From NCBI GenBank assembly GCA_002329395.1, contig DCTQ01000066.1, forward strand, positions 1 to 10,539: DNA of 10,539 nt, written 5' to 3'. The stretch comes from Candidatus Avelusimicrobium alvi. Lineage in GTDB: Bacteria > Elusimicrobiota > Elusimicrobia > Elusimicrobiales > Elusimicrobiaceae. Below are positions 1-7,510 of the stretch, piece by piece. The notes below the pieces were generated by a model. The model was not told the origin of the DNA. It did no database searches and was given only the letters and a program-made list of their open reading frames with translations. Numbering within the stretch: the first letter of the stretch is position 1; each line of letters begins with the position of its first letter. A program made the position numbers and the translations under genes.

Positions 1-2901
1 CTGAGCGAAAAATTCTCCGCCGCCATTGCCGCCGATCCGACCCTGGCTCCTTACGCCCAGGATATCGCCCGCACGGTTGCGGACCCCGCCGCGATGGCTC
101 CGGCTCCGGCCAAACGCGAGCTGTCTTATTCCTTAAAGATTCACGACGCGGAAGGCAAAGTCCTGCCCGTAACCTTTGAAATCAATATGCGCCTGCTGGA
201 CAATACCGCCGTCAAACAGTTTGAACAGCTGGGCGTGAGCAATTCCGAAGTTTTCACGCTGATGCGCGCCACCAAAGACGGTAAACCCACCGGTCCGTTT
301 GAGCTTATGCTGACCACCCCCGGCGGCAGCAAGAGACCGATTTACGAACCGTTTATTGAAGGCGGCAAAGCCGGTGTGGAAGCGTTATACTATCGCTTGC
401 TGGGCGACTATCAGGCCGGTAAACTGGCGAGCAATAAAGTAGATTTGAACCTCTATTCGGACGTGTTTGCCGAAAGAGCGACGATGTTCGCGGGTCTTAC
501 CGAAGGTCTGGGCGGCTTGCCGCAGGCTACCGTAGCCCCGCAGGCCACCGCTTTGGGCATTACGGACCCGAAAGCTTTGCAGGCGGGCGTTTCCCACTCC
601 CAGCTGGGTAACGTGGCGAGCGTCGTCTTCTCCGGTTTGCAGAAAGAATTTGGCATCAAAAATACGCTGGCATTGGGGTTAGGCATAGCCAGCTTGGGGC
701 TGGGCATTTGCGGTTTCGGTTTATCGCTGCCCTCCCTTGCCGCTAAAATCAGCATGCTGGGCATTGGTTCTTTTGTTCTGGGCGTAGGCGCCAACGGCGG
801 CGTAAAATCCACCAACAGTATTTTTGCCAAAGAAATGTCTAACGACAATATCTCCGGCACCGCCAGAATGGGCTTTGTAAACGCCCGCGCCTCCGTCGGT
901 ACGATGACGGGCTACTTGTTCTTCCCCGTATCCGTGCTGTTTGCCCTGTCGGGCGTGGAAGCTTTCCAGTGGCTGTATTACGGCGCTACCGCGGTTCCCG
1001 CCTATGCGTTGATCAACCTGGCTCTTTCCAAAGTAAGAAACGTCGGTGCGGAACACGGCGTGGCCAAAACGTGGCTGGAAAAAGCCAAAGTGGTGGCCAA
1101 GAGCGGTTTGGGTATTTTCAAAAATATCGCCAATAACGTTAAATTTGCGCTGACCGGCGGCTATCAGGAACGCCTGTCCGCCATCCGCGAAAAACGCATT
1201 GTCAAAGAACGCACGAAAGAATTTGAAAGAATGATGAACGGCCAGGAAGTGGTGGCTCCGTCCGCCGCGTCGTCCAACTCGCTGTGGGCCAAAGCCAAAG
1301 ACTTTATGACCGTTAAAGTGCCCGCCGCCACGAGCCAGTATATGCTTCGTATGATGGCCTTGGTGGGCTTGTACCACTTTGCCGGTATGATGTATAACTC
1401 CGGCCCGGGCGCCATTATCGGCAACTTTATTAAATCTCCGGAAGGCGCCAGCATTGTGAACTGGGCGCAGAATATGCCTCTGCCGATGACGGCTCTCTTG
1501 GCCGGCGGCGCGGGTTACGCGCTGACCAAACTCGGTCAGAAAGCGTTTAATATGCTGAGCAAGAAATTCACCCGCGGCCCGGTGGACGGTCTGGCCGTTG
1601 AACAGCCGACCACGCTGTTGGAAAAGACCGGCGCGTTCACCAAAAAACATCTGCCCTGGCTGGTGGGCGGCGCCACGGGCGTGGCTACGGCCGCCGTACC
1701 GCAGGTATACGAGGTGGCTCACTCCATCTTCAGCCGCTTTGACCCGACTTCCGTCGCGCAGATTGCCACCTTCTTCACCGCTTATGTAGGCGTGTGGGCC
1801 GGCCGCCAGTATCTGTCGGGCTTTGTAAAATCCGGCAAGCTGACTCCGCAGGGCATCATCGGCGCCTCCGGCGTGCTGAGCACTGTGGCCGTGAGCTTGG
1901 CCTTCCTGCCCTTCCTGCCGCTCGGCGTGAAAGCCGCTCTGTGGGGCGTGGCGGGCTTGGGCTTTGCCAACCTGGCCGGTTTTGAAAACTCGCTGGCGAT
2001 GGAAAAATATCCGAACCAGAAACCCGCCGTCAATATGGCCTACACCTTGGCCAGACTTTCGGGTGCGCTGACGGTGTTGTACGGCTCGCTGGCCAATACG
2101 TTTAAGGCCGCCGGTGTGGCGGATCCGGATATCAACGCCTTGGTGCTGCCTGCGGGTGCGCTGGCTTTGGCTACCCTTATCAACGGCAAATACTTTACGC
2201 GCAACTTCTTCCAGGACGTCAGACGCTGGAGAGGCTTGCCCCCGACGTTAAACTATAAACTGCTGCGCACGGCCGCCGATGATTTCTACAAGAAATACTT
2301 GGAATCCGGCCACTCCGTGGAAAATATGCCGCAGGACGCGCATCGCATCGCCGCCAAGCTGTTTGAAGAAACCAGACACGAACTGACCACCGTGGAACGC
2401 TTGATGACCCCGCTGAATGAAAAACTGCGCATCAACGAACTGCGCCTGAAAGTAATCGGCGAATTGAAACGCCTGTTAAACGGTGCGGAGCAGAATACGG
2501 TGCCGCTGGGTATGGAAGAGCTGACCTATAAAGCGCTGAAAACCCGCGAAATCCAGCCGCTCCTGACCAACCTGACCGCCAGAAAGCTGTCCGCGGCGGA
2601 AGAGGCGAAGGTTATCCGCTCGGTGGCGTCGGTTATCTACAACCGCTATTTCATCAAAGCGGCCGACTTGCAGGCGATGGAACGGGGCGTAATGGACCGC
2701 AACGAAGGGTTGGATATGTTCCGCTTGGAAGTGCTGCGCAATATGTACAAAATGGAACTGACCAAAATCGCTACGGACCGTGTAGCCCGTTACAAAGGCA
2801 ACCGCCCGTCTTACGATCACTCTATGGACGAACTGCGCGGCATGGCCGACAAAGTGCTGGGCCCGAACCACGGCTGGAAAGCCCCGCGCTTCAATCCGTA
2901 A
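1..2901 (+). CDS. Large multi-pass membrane protein of unknown family, possibly MFS-like (5' end outside window)
   Basis: The reading frame is open from base 1: 31 codons precede the ATG at 94 with no stop and the same Ala/Pro-rich style, and that ATG has no Shine-Dalgarno site. The true start is therefore probably upstream of the window. Counting from that ATG (935 residues), residues 1-185 look soluble. Hydrophobic segments lie near 190-212, 214-236, 266-288, 291-311, 412-433, 461-480, 520-540, 553-575, 587-607, 610-630, 650-672 and 681-699, so about 12 helices. A basic, charged stretch (312-410) splits them. Residues 700-935 are a charged, mostly helical soluble tail. The segment from 221 (GIGSFVLGVGANGG) to 275 resembles helices 4-5 of major facilitator proteins, and 616-665 looks like a second copy (both have a small-residue helix, a Ser/Lys/Glu loop and an ARxSG-like helix). 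MFS ancestry is my inference; substrate and function are unknown. The hairpin at 2920-2957 follows the stop codon. Confidence 0.85.
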   Translation: MSEKFSAAIAADPTLAPYAQDIARTVADPAAMAPAPAKRELSYSLKIHDAEGKVLPVTFEINMRLLDNTAVKQFEQLGVSNSEVFTLMRATKDGKPTGPFELMLTTPGGSKRPIYEPFIEGGKAGVEALYYRLLGDYQAGKLASNKVDLNLYSDVFAERATMFAGLTEGLGGLPQATVAPQATALGITDPKALQAGVSHSQLGNVASVVFSGLQKEFGIKNTLALGLGIASLGLGICGFGLSLPSLAAKISMLGIGSFVLGVGANGGVKSTNSIFAKEMSNDNISGTARMGFVNARASVGTMTGYLFFPVSVLFALSGVEAFQWLYYGATAVPAYALINLALSKVRNVGAEHGVAKTWLEKAKVVAKSGLGIFKNIANNVKFALTGGYQERLSAIREKRIVKERTKEFERMMNGQEVVAPSAASSNSLWAKAKDFMTVKVPAATSQYMLRMMALVGLYHFAGMMYNSGPGAIIGNFIKSPEGASIVNWAQNMPLPMTALLAGGAGYALTKLGQKAFNMLSKKFTRGPVDGLAVEQPTTLLEKTGAFTKKHLPWLVGGATGVATAAVPQVYEVAHSIFSRFDPTSVAQIATFFTAYVGVWAGRQYLSGFVKSGKLTPQGIIGASGVLSTVAVSLAFLPFLPLGVKAALWGVAGLGFANLAGFENSLAMEKYPNQKPAVNMAYTLARLSGALTVLYGSLANTFKAAGVADPDINALVLPAGALALATLINGKYFTRNFFQDVRRWRGLPPTLNYKLLRTAADDFYKKYLESGHSVENMPQDAHRIAAKLFEETRHELTTVERLMTPLNEKLRINELRLKVIGELKRLLNGAEQNTVPLGMEELTYKALKTREIQPLLTNLTARKLSAAEEAKVIRSVASVIYNRYFIKAADLQAMERGVMDRNEGLDMFRLEVLRNMYKMELTKIATDRVARYKGNRPSYDHSMDELRGMADKVLGPNHGWKAPRFNP

Positions 2902-2919
2902 ATTTTACTGGAACTGACC

Positions 2920-2957
2920 CTAAAAGTGGCTTGTGCCGTATGGCAAGCCACTTTTAG
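2920..2957 (+). terminator. Terminator-like hairpin after the large membrane protein gene
   Basis: There is a perfect 14-bp inverted repeat: 2920-2933 (CTAAAAGTGGCTTG) pairs with 2944-2957, with a 10-nt loop. It begins 19 nt after the stop codon at 2899-2901. The only T run (four T) lies inside the stem base, and no long T tract follows. Strength as an intrinsic terminator is therefore uncertain, but its position and perfect pairing fit transcript end formation. Confidence 0.6.
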
Positions 2958-3044
2958 TTGGCGCTCCCGCGTTTTGAGGAAAGAAAAAGGGTGTTCCCCG
3001 ACGGGAAAAATCGTAAAATTCTTCCGAAAAATGCACAGTAAATG

Positions 3045-3053
3045 TGTTATAAT
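3045..3053 (+). promoter_or_regulatory. Extended -10 promoter for the organophosphate antiporter gene
   Basis: A perfect TATAAT at 3048-3053 is preceded by TG at 3045-3046, which is the extended -10 arrangement. No good -35 hexamer is visible at 16-18 bp; the best is CCGAAA at 3024-3029. The predicted start near 3060 gives a leader of about 48 nt, ending in a Shine-Dalgarno site AGGAG at 3097-3101, 6 nt before the ATG at 3108. Confidence 0.6.
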
Positions 3054-3107
3054 AATGAAGTAAGGCTGTTCGTATCACTAATCCACAACAAACAATAGGA
3101 GACTTGA

Positions 3108-4466
3108 ATGCTACGGAAGTTTATAGATTGGTTTAAACCGCTGCCGGACGCCGCGGAAAAAATTACCGATCCGCAAGAAATTACTAAGCAATATAAGCGT
3201 TGGAGATTGCGCTTATTTATCAGTGCCTATATCGGTTATGCGATGTATTACGTAACCCGCCAGAATTTGAACCCCATCGCCCACGTGTTCAAAGAGGAAA
3301 CCGGCATTACCAACGATCAGTTCGGTTTGATGGTATCCATTTCCCTCATTGCGTATGGCATTGGCAAGTTCGTAAGCGGTATGTTGGCTGACAAAAGCAA
3401 CATCCGCGTTTTTTTGGCTTTTGGTTTGATGGCTTCCTCCGTCATTAACCTGTTCTTTGGTTATCTGACTTCTTTCTTCCTGCTCGTGCTTTTCTGGACC
3501 TTGAACCAATCCTTCCAATCTATGGGTTTTCCTCCGATTGCCCGTATTTTTGCTTATTGGTTTTCTCCTAAAGAAAGAGCCAGCAAGTGGACCTTATGGG
3601 CTTCCGCGCATACGGTGGGTATTTCCATTGCGGCTATCATCGCGGCGGCTGTGCTTAAACTGATGGACATTACCCCCCTGGTGCATTGGCAGTATGTATT
3701 TGTGCTGTCCGGTATTTTGGGTTTGCTTACGTCCTTCTACATTTTGCGCAGCGTAACCGATACCCCCGCCAGCGTGGGTCTGCCCCCGGTGGAAGAATAC
3801 ACCGGCTGCCAGCAGCTGGTTACCAAGCAGGCCAGCGAAGGCGAAAGCTACTGGGTGCTCTTGCGCAAATATGTGCTTACGAACAAATATATCTGGATTT
3901 TGTCCGTTGCGTTTTTGTGCGTATACTTCGTGCGCTACGTAACGCTCTCGTGGGCGGCCATCTTCTTGGATACCCGCGAACTCTCCAAAGCCAGCATTCC
4001 GCTTATTTTCACGCTTAACCCCCTGGTGGGCGCGCTGGGCGGTATTACGGCCGGTATTTTGACGGATAAAGTCTTCCACGGCCGCTGCACGCCTTCCAAC
4101 GTAATTTATTTCGTGCTGTTGGCTATTTCCGCCTACTGCTTCTACCTGTTTGCGGGTCCGAACCATCTGTTCCTGACGGGCTTCTTCATCGCCGCGCTCG
4201 GGTTCTTTGTGGACGGCCCCCAGAACCTGATTAACGTGCAGATTTCGCTCCTGACCACGAAAGAATCCGTGGCCGCGGCCTGCGGTTTCTGCGGTTTGTT
4301 CGGTTATATTGGCGGCTTCCTGGCCGGCAGCGGCGCGTCTTACATCCTGACGCACTGGGGCTGGGCGGGCGTGTTCAATTCCTGCATCGGCGCCTGCGTG
4401 GTGGGCGTACTGCTGGTAATGACCGCCTGGAAGAAAGAAAACCAGGATATTTGCAAAACGAAATAA
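3108..4466 (+). CDS. Organophosphate:phosphate antiporter, GlpT/UhpT/UhpC family (MFS)
   Basis: This 452-residue inner-membrane transporter has the usual family length (GlpT is about 452). Known members exchange external sugar-phosphate or glycerol-3-phosphate for internal phosphate; UhpC is a related sensor. Visible signatures: the helix 1 motif YYVTRQN with R51, matching the first phosphate-binding Arg; GMLADKSNIRVF near 91-103, the conserved helix 2-3 loop; WTLNQSFQSMG at 130-140; ASAHTVG with H168, matching the helix 5 His of GlpT; YFVRY with R276, matching the second substrate Arg; and DGPQNLI followed by CGFCGLFGYIGG near 369-403. Both key arginines are present, so it should be transport-competent. 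Choosing between hexose-phosphate and glycerol-phosphate is not possible by eye. No uhpA/uhpB regulator genes lie beside it. It seems to be a single-gene unit with its own promoter and two terminators. The start is fixed by AGGAG 6 nt upstream. Confidence 0.93.
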   Translation: MLRKFIDWFKPLPDAAEKITDPQEITKQYKRWRLRLFISAYIGYAMYYVTRQNLNPIAHVFKEETGITNDQFGLMVSISLIAYGIGKFVSGMLADKSNIRVFLAFGLMASSVINLFFGYLTSFFLLVLFWTLNQSFQSMGFPPIARIFAYWFSPKERASKWTLWASAHTVGISIAAIIAAAVLKLMDITPLVHWQYVFVLSGILGLLTSFYILRSVTDTPASVGLPPVEEYTGCQQLVTKQASEGESYWVLLRKYVLTNKYIWILSVAFLCVYFVRYVTLSWAAIFLDTRELSKASIPLIFTLNPLVGALGGITAGILTDKVFHGRCTPSNVIYFVLLAISAYCFYLFAGPNHLFLTGFFIAALGFFVDGPQNLINVQISLLTTKESVAAACGFCGLFGYIGGFLAGSGASYILTHWGWAGVFNSCIGACVVGVLLVMTAWKKENQDICKTK

Positions 4467-4484
4467 CGTTTCACAAGCCTTTAC

Positions 4485-4518
4485 AAAACCCCGCACCTTT
4501 TTGGCCGCGGGGTTTTTT
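4485..4518 (+). terminator. Intrinsic terminator 1 of the antiporter gene
   Basis: AAAACCCCGC at 4485-4494 pairs with GCGGGGTTTT at 4507-4516, with a 12-nt loop; the T run continues to 4518. It begins 18 nt after the stop codon. The A run on the left arm means it could also stop transcription weakly on the other strand. Confidence 0.9.
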
Positions 4519-4534
4519 ATGAATACCTTAACAG

Positions 4535-4565
4535 AACGCCCCGGACGTGAGCCCGGGGCGTTTTT
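4535..4565 (+). terminator. Intrinsic terminator 2, in tandem behind the first
   Basis: AACGCCCCGG at 4535-4544 pairs with CCGGGGCGTT at 4553-4562, with an 8-nt loop and a T run at 4561-4565. It lies 16 nt after the first terminator, with no gene between them, so it looks like a back-up stop for the same transcript. Confidence 0.85.
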
Positions 4566-4863
4566 GTATGCTATTTGCGGGATAATGGGCGCAGGATAAA
4601 GGGCAGGCAATTTGGGTGAAAATGAACCTTCCGTCTGGCGCGTGGCGCAAGAAACCGCGCCCTCATATACGCGTTTTACAAAGTTAACCGCGCGCTGACG
4701 GCCTGCGGGCTGCTGCAAGCGCAAGCTGGATGTCCTTGTCCCAAGACACGGAAAAAGGCGTAAAACCGGGAATTTTGGCGTTTTTGGGGGACGCAATCAA
4801 AAGTATATACTGAGAAATAAGCCCGCTTTTGTGCGCCGGTTTGGCGCGTCTGTTTCCGGGCAT
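4566..4863. other. Intergenic stretch with no convincing gene
   Basis: These about 300 bp lie between two converging transcription units, each closed by its own terminator. The composition stays GC-rich and several frames stay open. On the - strand a 38-codon frame from TTG at 4800 to TAA at 4684 reads like a plausible peptide (it includes FSVSWDKDIQLALAAARRP), but it has no Shine-Dalgarno site. A TATACT box (4807-4802) sits just before it without a matching -35. A 6-bp GGCGCG/CGCGCC inverted repeat pairs 4637-4642 with 4656-4661. I see no tRNA, no known RNA fold and no terminal repeats. It may be a gene remnant, a dispersed repeat or a small RNA locus; none of these is supported well enough to call. 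Confidence 0.5.
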
Positions 4864-4892
4864 AAAAAACGCCGGACGATATGCCCGGCGTT
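4864..4892 (-). terminator. Intrinsic terminator of the secreted ChaN-like/nucleotidase unit
   Basis: Read on the - strand, AACGCCGG (4892-4885) pairs with CCGGCGTT (4875-4868), with a 9-nt loop, and the T run continues to 4864. It lies 18 nt after the nucleotidase stop codon. Confidence 0.9.
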
Positions 4893-4910
4893 CAGAATAA
4901 AAAGCTTTGT

Positions 4911-6506
4911 TTAAGGGCGCTGTACAATCCGCAGGTCTTTCGGGGCGGTTAATTGTTTGGAAGCCGCATCCCGGCCCGGCAGCTGTTCCACGATATCAAA
5001 CAGCAGTTCTCCGCTGGTCTTTTTGTAGATTTTCTTCTGCGGGTATTTATAGCCTTTAAAAGGGGCGCCTTCAAAATATCCGTCCGGAATATGCGCAATA
5101 GCCGCCGCGCGGTATATTTTCCGGCCGGACATCTTTTTCCCGTTCAGCAGGATTTTGGTAATTTTGACCGGGCGTTTTTTATGGTTCGGGCGGCATTTGT
5201 ATTCAATATAGACATTGTCCGAATACGCAAACAGGGAAAAATTCTTTCCGTCCGCATTGCATTTCAGGCTGGCCTCGGCGGCCTGTTTGAATTTTTTACC
5301 CGGAATGTTGAAGGTGGAAACATATTCCGTATACGGCAGGAGCTCCGCCAGGTCTCGCCCCGTGAGGGTGCCGGCGTTTAAATCCCTGCGTACGCCGGGA
5401 AGCTGGAACATGGCAAAATCAACTTTTTCCTGCGGTTCCAGCCATTTTTTCATATAGTCGGCCAGCCGTTTGGCCACGTCGGGCGCGGCGTCGGCTCCCT
5501 GCGGATATTTGGGCAGAAGCGCGGGCACGGCGGCAAAAGCGCGCTTGAGGGATTGGTCTTCTATTTGGTCCAGCCGGGCGCGTACGGCTTTGTTTTCCCC
5601 CCATTTGGCGGGGTCCAGCGTAATGTATTCCGAACTGACTGCCCGGAGCTCGCCGGTTTCATCGTCAAAATCCAGCACCACGCGGCTGGTTCCTTCCAGC
5701 ATGGAGCCGCTTTCTACAAACAGCGGGCCTCCCGCGCCCATTTTGCGTTCGGCGTGGCGCAGGTGGGCGTGGCCGCCTAAAAAGACGTTTATGGTTTCTT
5801 TGGCGGAAGGCGCTTCGGCCAGCACGTCCAGCAGCTGGGAAGGCTTGCGCGCGTCGGCGATGGAATCGTGCGCCAGAAGGATGACGGCCTGCGGCTTTTG
5901 GGCGCGGATTTCTTTTAACAGTTTTTCCCACGCGGCGGCGTCCAGCTTTTTAAGTTCCATGCCGCTCATGCCCGGGCCGTCCATGGAAAAACCGATAACG
6001 GCTGCTTTTTTGCCGTTCCAGTCAAAAATTTTATAAGGCGCTGTCCGCTTGCCCGGCACATTCAGCCCCTCTACGTTGACGGAAAGAATTTCGCCGTTAA
6101 AACCGCCCAGCATTTTGCCCAGGGTATCGGCTCCAAAGTCGCTGTCGTGGTTGCCGATAGTCAGTGCGGCGTATCCTTTGCCGGAAACATTTTTGGGCGT
6201 TTGTCCGGCGGCGTTCATCAGCTCAATGGAGTAGCGTCCGTCCGAGGCGTTGGCTTCTTTATTGCCGCTGGAAAAGTCGCCGGAGTCCAGCAGGGCAAAC
6301 GGTTCGCTTTCCTGCTGCAGAACGTTTTCCAATACGGCAAAACCGCCTGTTGGCGCGCCGGAAGCGCCCGGGCGGGAGAAGTAATAGCCGTGAATATCGC
6401 TGGTGTGGTAGAGCACCAGTTTTTCGGCGCACAGCGGCTGGCAGAGCGTCAGCGCGGCGGCCAGAAAAAAAGTGACGGATACAAACCTGCGTACGGATAC
6501 AAACAT
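4911..6506 (-). CDS. Secreted 5'-nucleotidase / 2',3'-cyclic phosphodiesterase-like metallophosphoesterase (UshA family)
   Basis: This 531-residue protein is close to the usual UshA length. An N-terminal signal peptide (about 1-27, ending PLCA) sends it out of the cytoplasm, and no lipobox is visible. The N-terminal calcineurin-like domain has all metal-binding blocks: SDIHG (D37, H39), DSGDF (D74), GNHD (N119, H120), LLAHDS (H213) and GGHAH (H246, H248). The C-terminal substrate-binding domain is recognisable from GVRRDLNAGTLTGRDLAELL (371-390), but the usual Asn-Gly-Gly block before it is replaced by QLPG, and the GGDGY-type segment reads HIPDGY (472-477). Substrate preference may therefore differ from UshA. 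Family members release phosphate and nucleosides from nucleotides or UDP-sugars. It is second in a unit with the ChaN-like gene, 38 nt downstream of it. AAGGAGG (6518-6512) lies 5 nt before the ATG, which fixes the start. Confidence 0.9.
   Translation of the reverse strand: MFVSVRRFVSVTFFLAAALTLCQPLCAEKLVLYHTSDIHGYYFSRPGASGAPTGGFAVLENVLQQESEPFALLDSGDFSSGNKEANASDGRYSIELMNAAGQTPKNVSGKGYAALTIGNHDSDFGADTLGKMLGGFNGEILSVNVEGLNVPGKRTAPYKIFDWNGKKAAVIGFSMDGPGMSGMELKKLDAAAWEKLLKEIRAQKPQAVILLAHDSIADARKPSQLLDVLAEAPSAKETINVFLGGHAHLRHAERKMGAGGPLFVESGSMLEGTSRVVLDFDDETGELRAVSSEYITLDPAKWGENKAVRARLDQIEDQSLKRAFAAVPALLPKYPQGADAAPDVAKRLADYMKKWLEPQEKVDFAMFQLPGVRRDLNAGTLTGRDLAELLPYTEYVSTFNIPGKKFKQAAEASLKCNADGKNFSLFAYSDNVYIEYKCRPNHKKRPVKITKILLNGKKMSGRKIYRAAAIAHIPDGYFEGAPFKGYKYPQKKIYKKTSGELLFDIVEQLPGRDAASKQLTAPKDLRIVQRP
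6475..6504 (-). repeat. 12-bp direct repeat at the nucleotidase start
   Basis: ACGGATACAAAC (+ strand) occurs at 6475-6486 and again at 6493-6504, 18 bp apart. It encodes the repeated FVSV in the N-terminus (FVSVRRFVSV). The 18-bp (six-codon) period keeps the frame and lengthens the basic region of the signal peptide. Confidence 0.7.
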
Positions 6507-6544
6507 GACGGCCTCCTTGAAAGGAACGGATTTTTATCAAATTT

Positions 6545-7504
6545 TTATTTGCTTCGGTTAAATTCCAGCTGTATTTTACAGAGCGGATGATCCGGGTCTT
6601 CGGTGCAGTGCTTCCAGTTAAAGGATTTTTCGCCCATCATTTTTTCGGCTTGTTCGCGCGTTTTCCCCGCGAGCGGTTTGGCGGCGGGCAGATAAATAAT
6701 AAAATCCGCATTTACCGTTTTTACGTAGGCGGGCGGCACCGCAATCAACACGGGGCTTTCAGCCAAGCCGCCTTCTTCCAGCAGCGTCCGCCAATGCCTT
6801 TCCCCGGCGTTGGCAAATTCCGCCGTTTTGGTTTTTAAGCCGTGTTCCGCCAGCACCGCCGGCATAGTGGGGTAACTGTCCGCCGCCAGCTGCGTATGCC
6901 AGGCCCCGGCATAGAGAATAAAACGGCTGGTTAAATCTTGTCGGGCGATTTGTGCGATGATTTCCCCCCACCGCCGGTTGCGCTCCCGCATGCCCTGCGG
7001 CGTGATGGCCCGGGCCGGATTTTCAAGCGCTTTTGAAGAGTCCAGCCCCAGCGGGCGCAGGCCGTAGCGCACGGCCACCGCCGCGGCGGAGGAATAACCG
7101 GGCAGGGCCAGCTGTTTTTCCAGCTGTTCCAGCGTGATTTTTTTGCTTGAAAAAGCGTCCAGCGAGGGCTGTTCTTCGGATAAGAAAAATTCACTGGCCA
7201 GATGCGTGCATCCGCCGTTATGCGCCGCGAGGCTTTTTAGAATAACGTTCACTTCGCGTTTAGCCGCCGGATCGCCGTGCTGTTCGCCCAGGAGGAGTAC
7301 GTCCGTATCTTTATCCAGCAAACGGGTATAGTCAAAATCGGCCGTAACGGGGCGCGCGTTTTGAAGAAGCGCCTGCCTGAGCGCCGCGTCCGTTTTTAAG
7401 CGTGCGGCAAGCGCTTCGCGCGGCCCGTCAAAAGGGTGCGCGCCAAGCGCGGAAACCGCCAAAACGGCGGCGGCTGAAAACAGAAACCGCGGAAGGTGCT
7501 TCAT
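6545..7504 (-). CDS. Secreted ChaN/Tiki/EreA-superfamily protein
   Basis: This 319-residue protein starts with a signal peptide (about 1-21, ALG or ALGA cleavage region). The diagnostic block VLLLGEQHGD (69-78) contains the G-E-x-H motif of the haem-binding ChaN and Tiki/EreA superfamily. E105 (LASEFF), GLD (153-155) and GAWHT (200-204, H203) match the other conserved acid and His positions. Known relatives bind haem or act as metal-dependent hydrolases, so the reaction here is open. Unlike the Campylobacter ChaN lipoprotein it has no lipobox Cys. Two Cys (C300, C309) near the C-terminus could form a disulphide outside the cytoplasm. It is the first gene of a two-gene unit with the nucleotidase. 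There is no Shine-Dalgarno site; the promoter at 7511-7539 places the transcription start on the ATG itself, so the mRNA is predicted leaderless. Confidence 0.85.
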   Translation of the reverse strand: MKHLPRFLFSAAAVLAVSALGAHPFDGPREALAARLKTDAALRQALLQNARPVTADFDYTRLLDKDTDVLLLGEQHGDPAAKREVNVILKSLAAHNGGCTHLASEFFLSEEQPSLDAFSSKKITLEQLEKQLALPGYSSAAAVAVRYGLRPLGLDSSKALENPARAITPQGMRERNRRWGEIIAQIARQDLTSRFILYAGAWHTQLAADSYPTMPAVLAEHGLKTKTAEFANAGERHWRTLLEEGGLAESPVLIAVPPAYVKTVNADFIIYLPAAKPLAGKTREQAEKMMGEKSFNWKHCTEDPDHPLCKIQLEFNRSK

Positions 7505-7510
7505 GCTTAT

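Noticed and set aside
721..1722. A 333-residue open frame on the - strand inside the first gene
   Set aside because: It lies antisense to a long coding frame in GC-rich DNA, is very rich in His, Gly, Arg and Gln, and has no recognisable motif. It is a shadow frame.
2991..3012. Small TTCCC/GGGAA hairpin upstream of the antiporter promoter
   Set aside because: Only a 5-bp stem, with no conserved partner and no clear role; it could easily occur by chance.
3594..4796. A 400-residue - strand frame across the antiporter gene and the following gap
   Set aside because: Most of it is antisense to the antiporter, it crosses two strong terminators, and its composition (Arg/Gln/Gly-rich) is not protein-like.
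4684..4800. A 38-codon frame starting at TTG on the - strand as a small gene
   Set aside because: It has no Shine-Dalgarno site, a rare start codon and no matched -35 box. It is kept only as part of the unexplained intergenic stretch.
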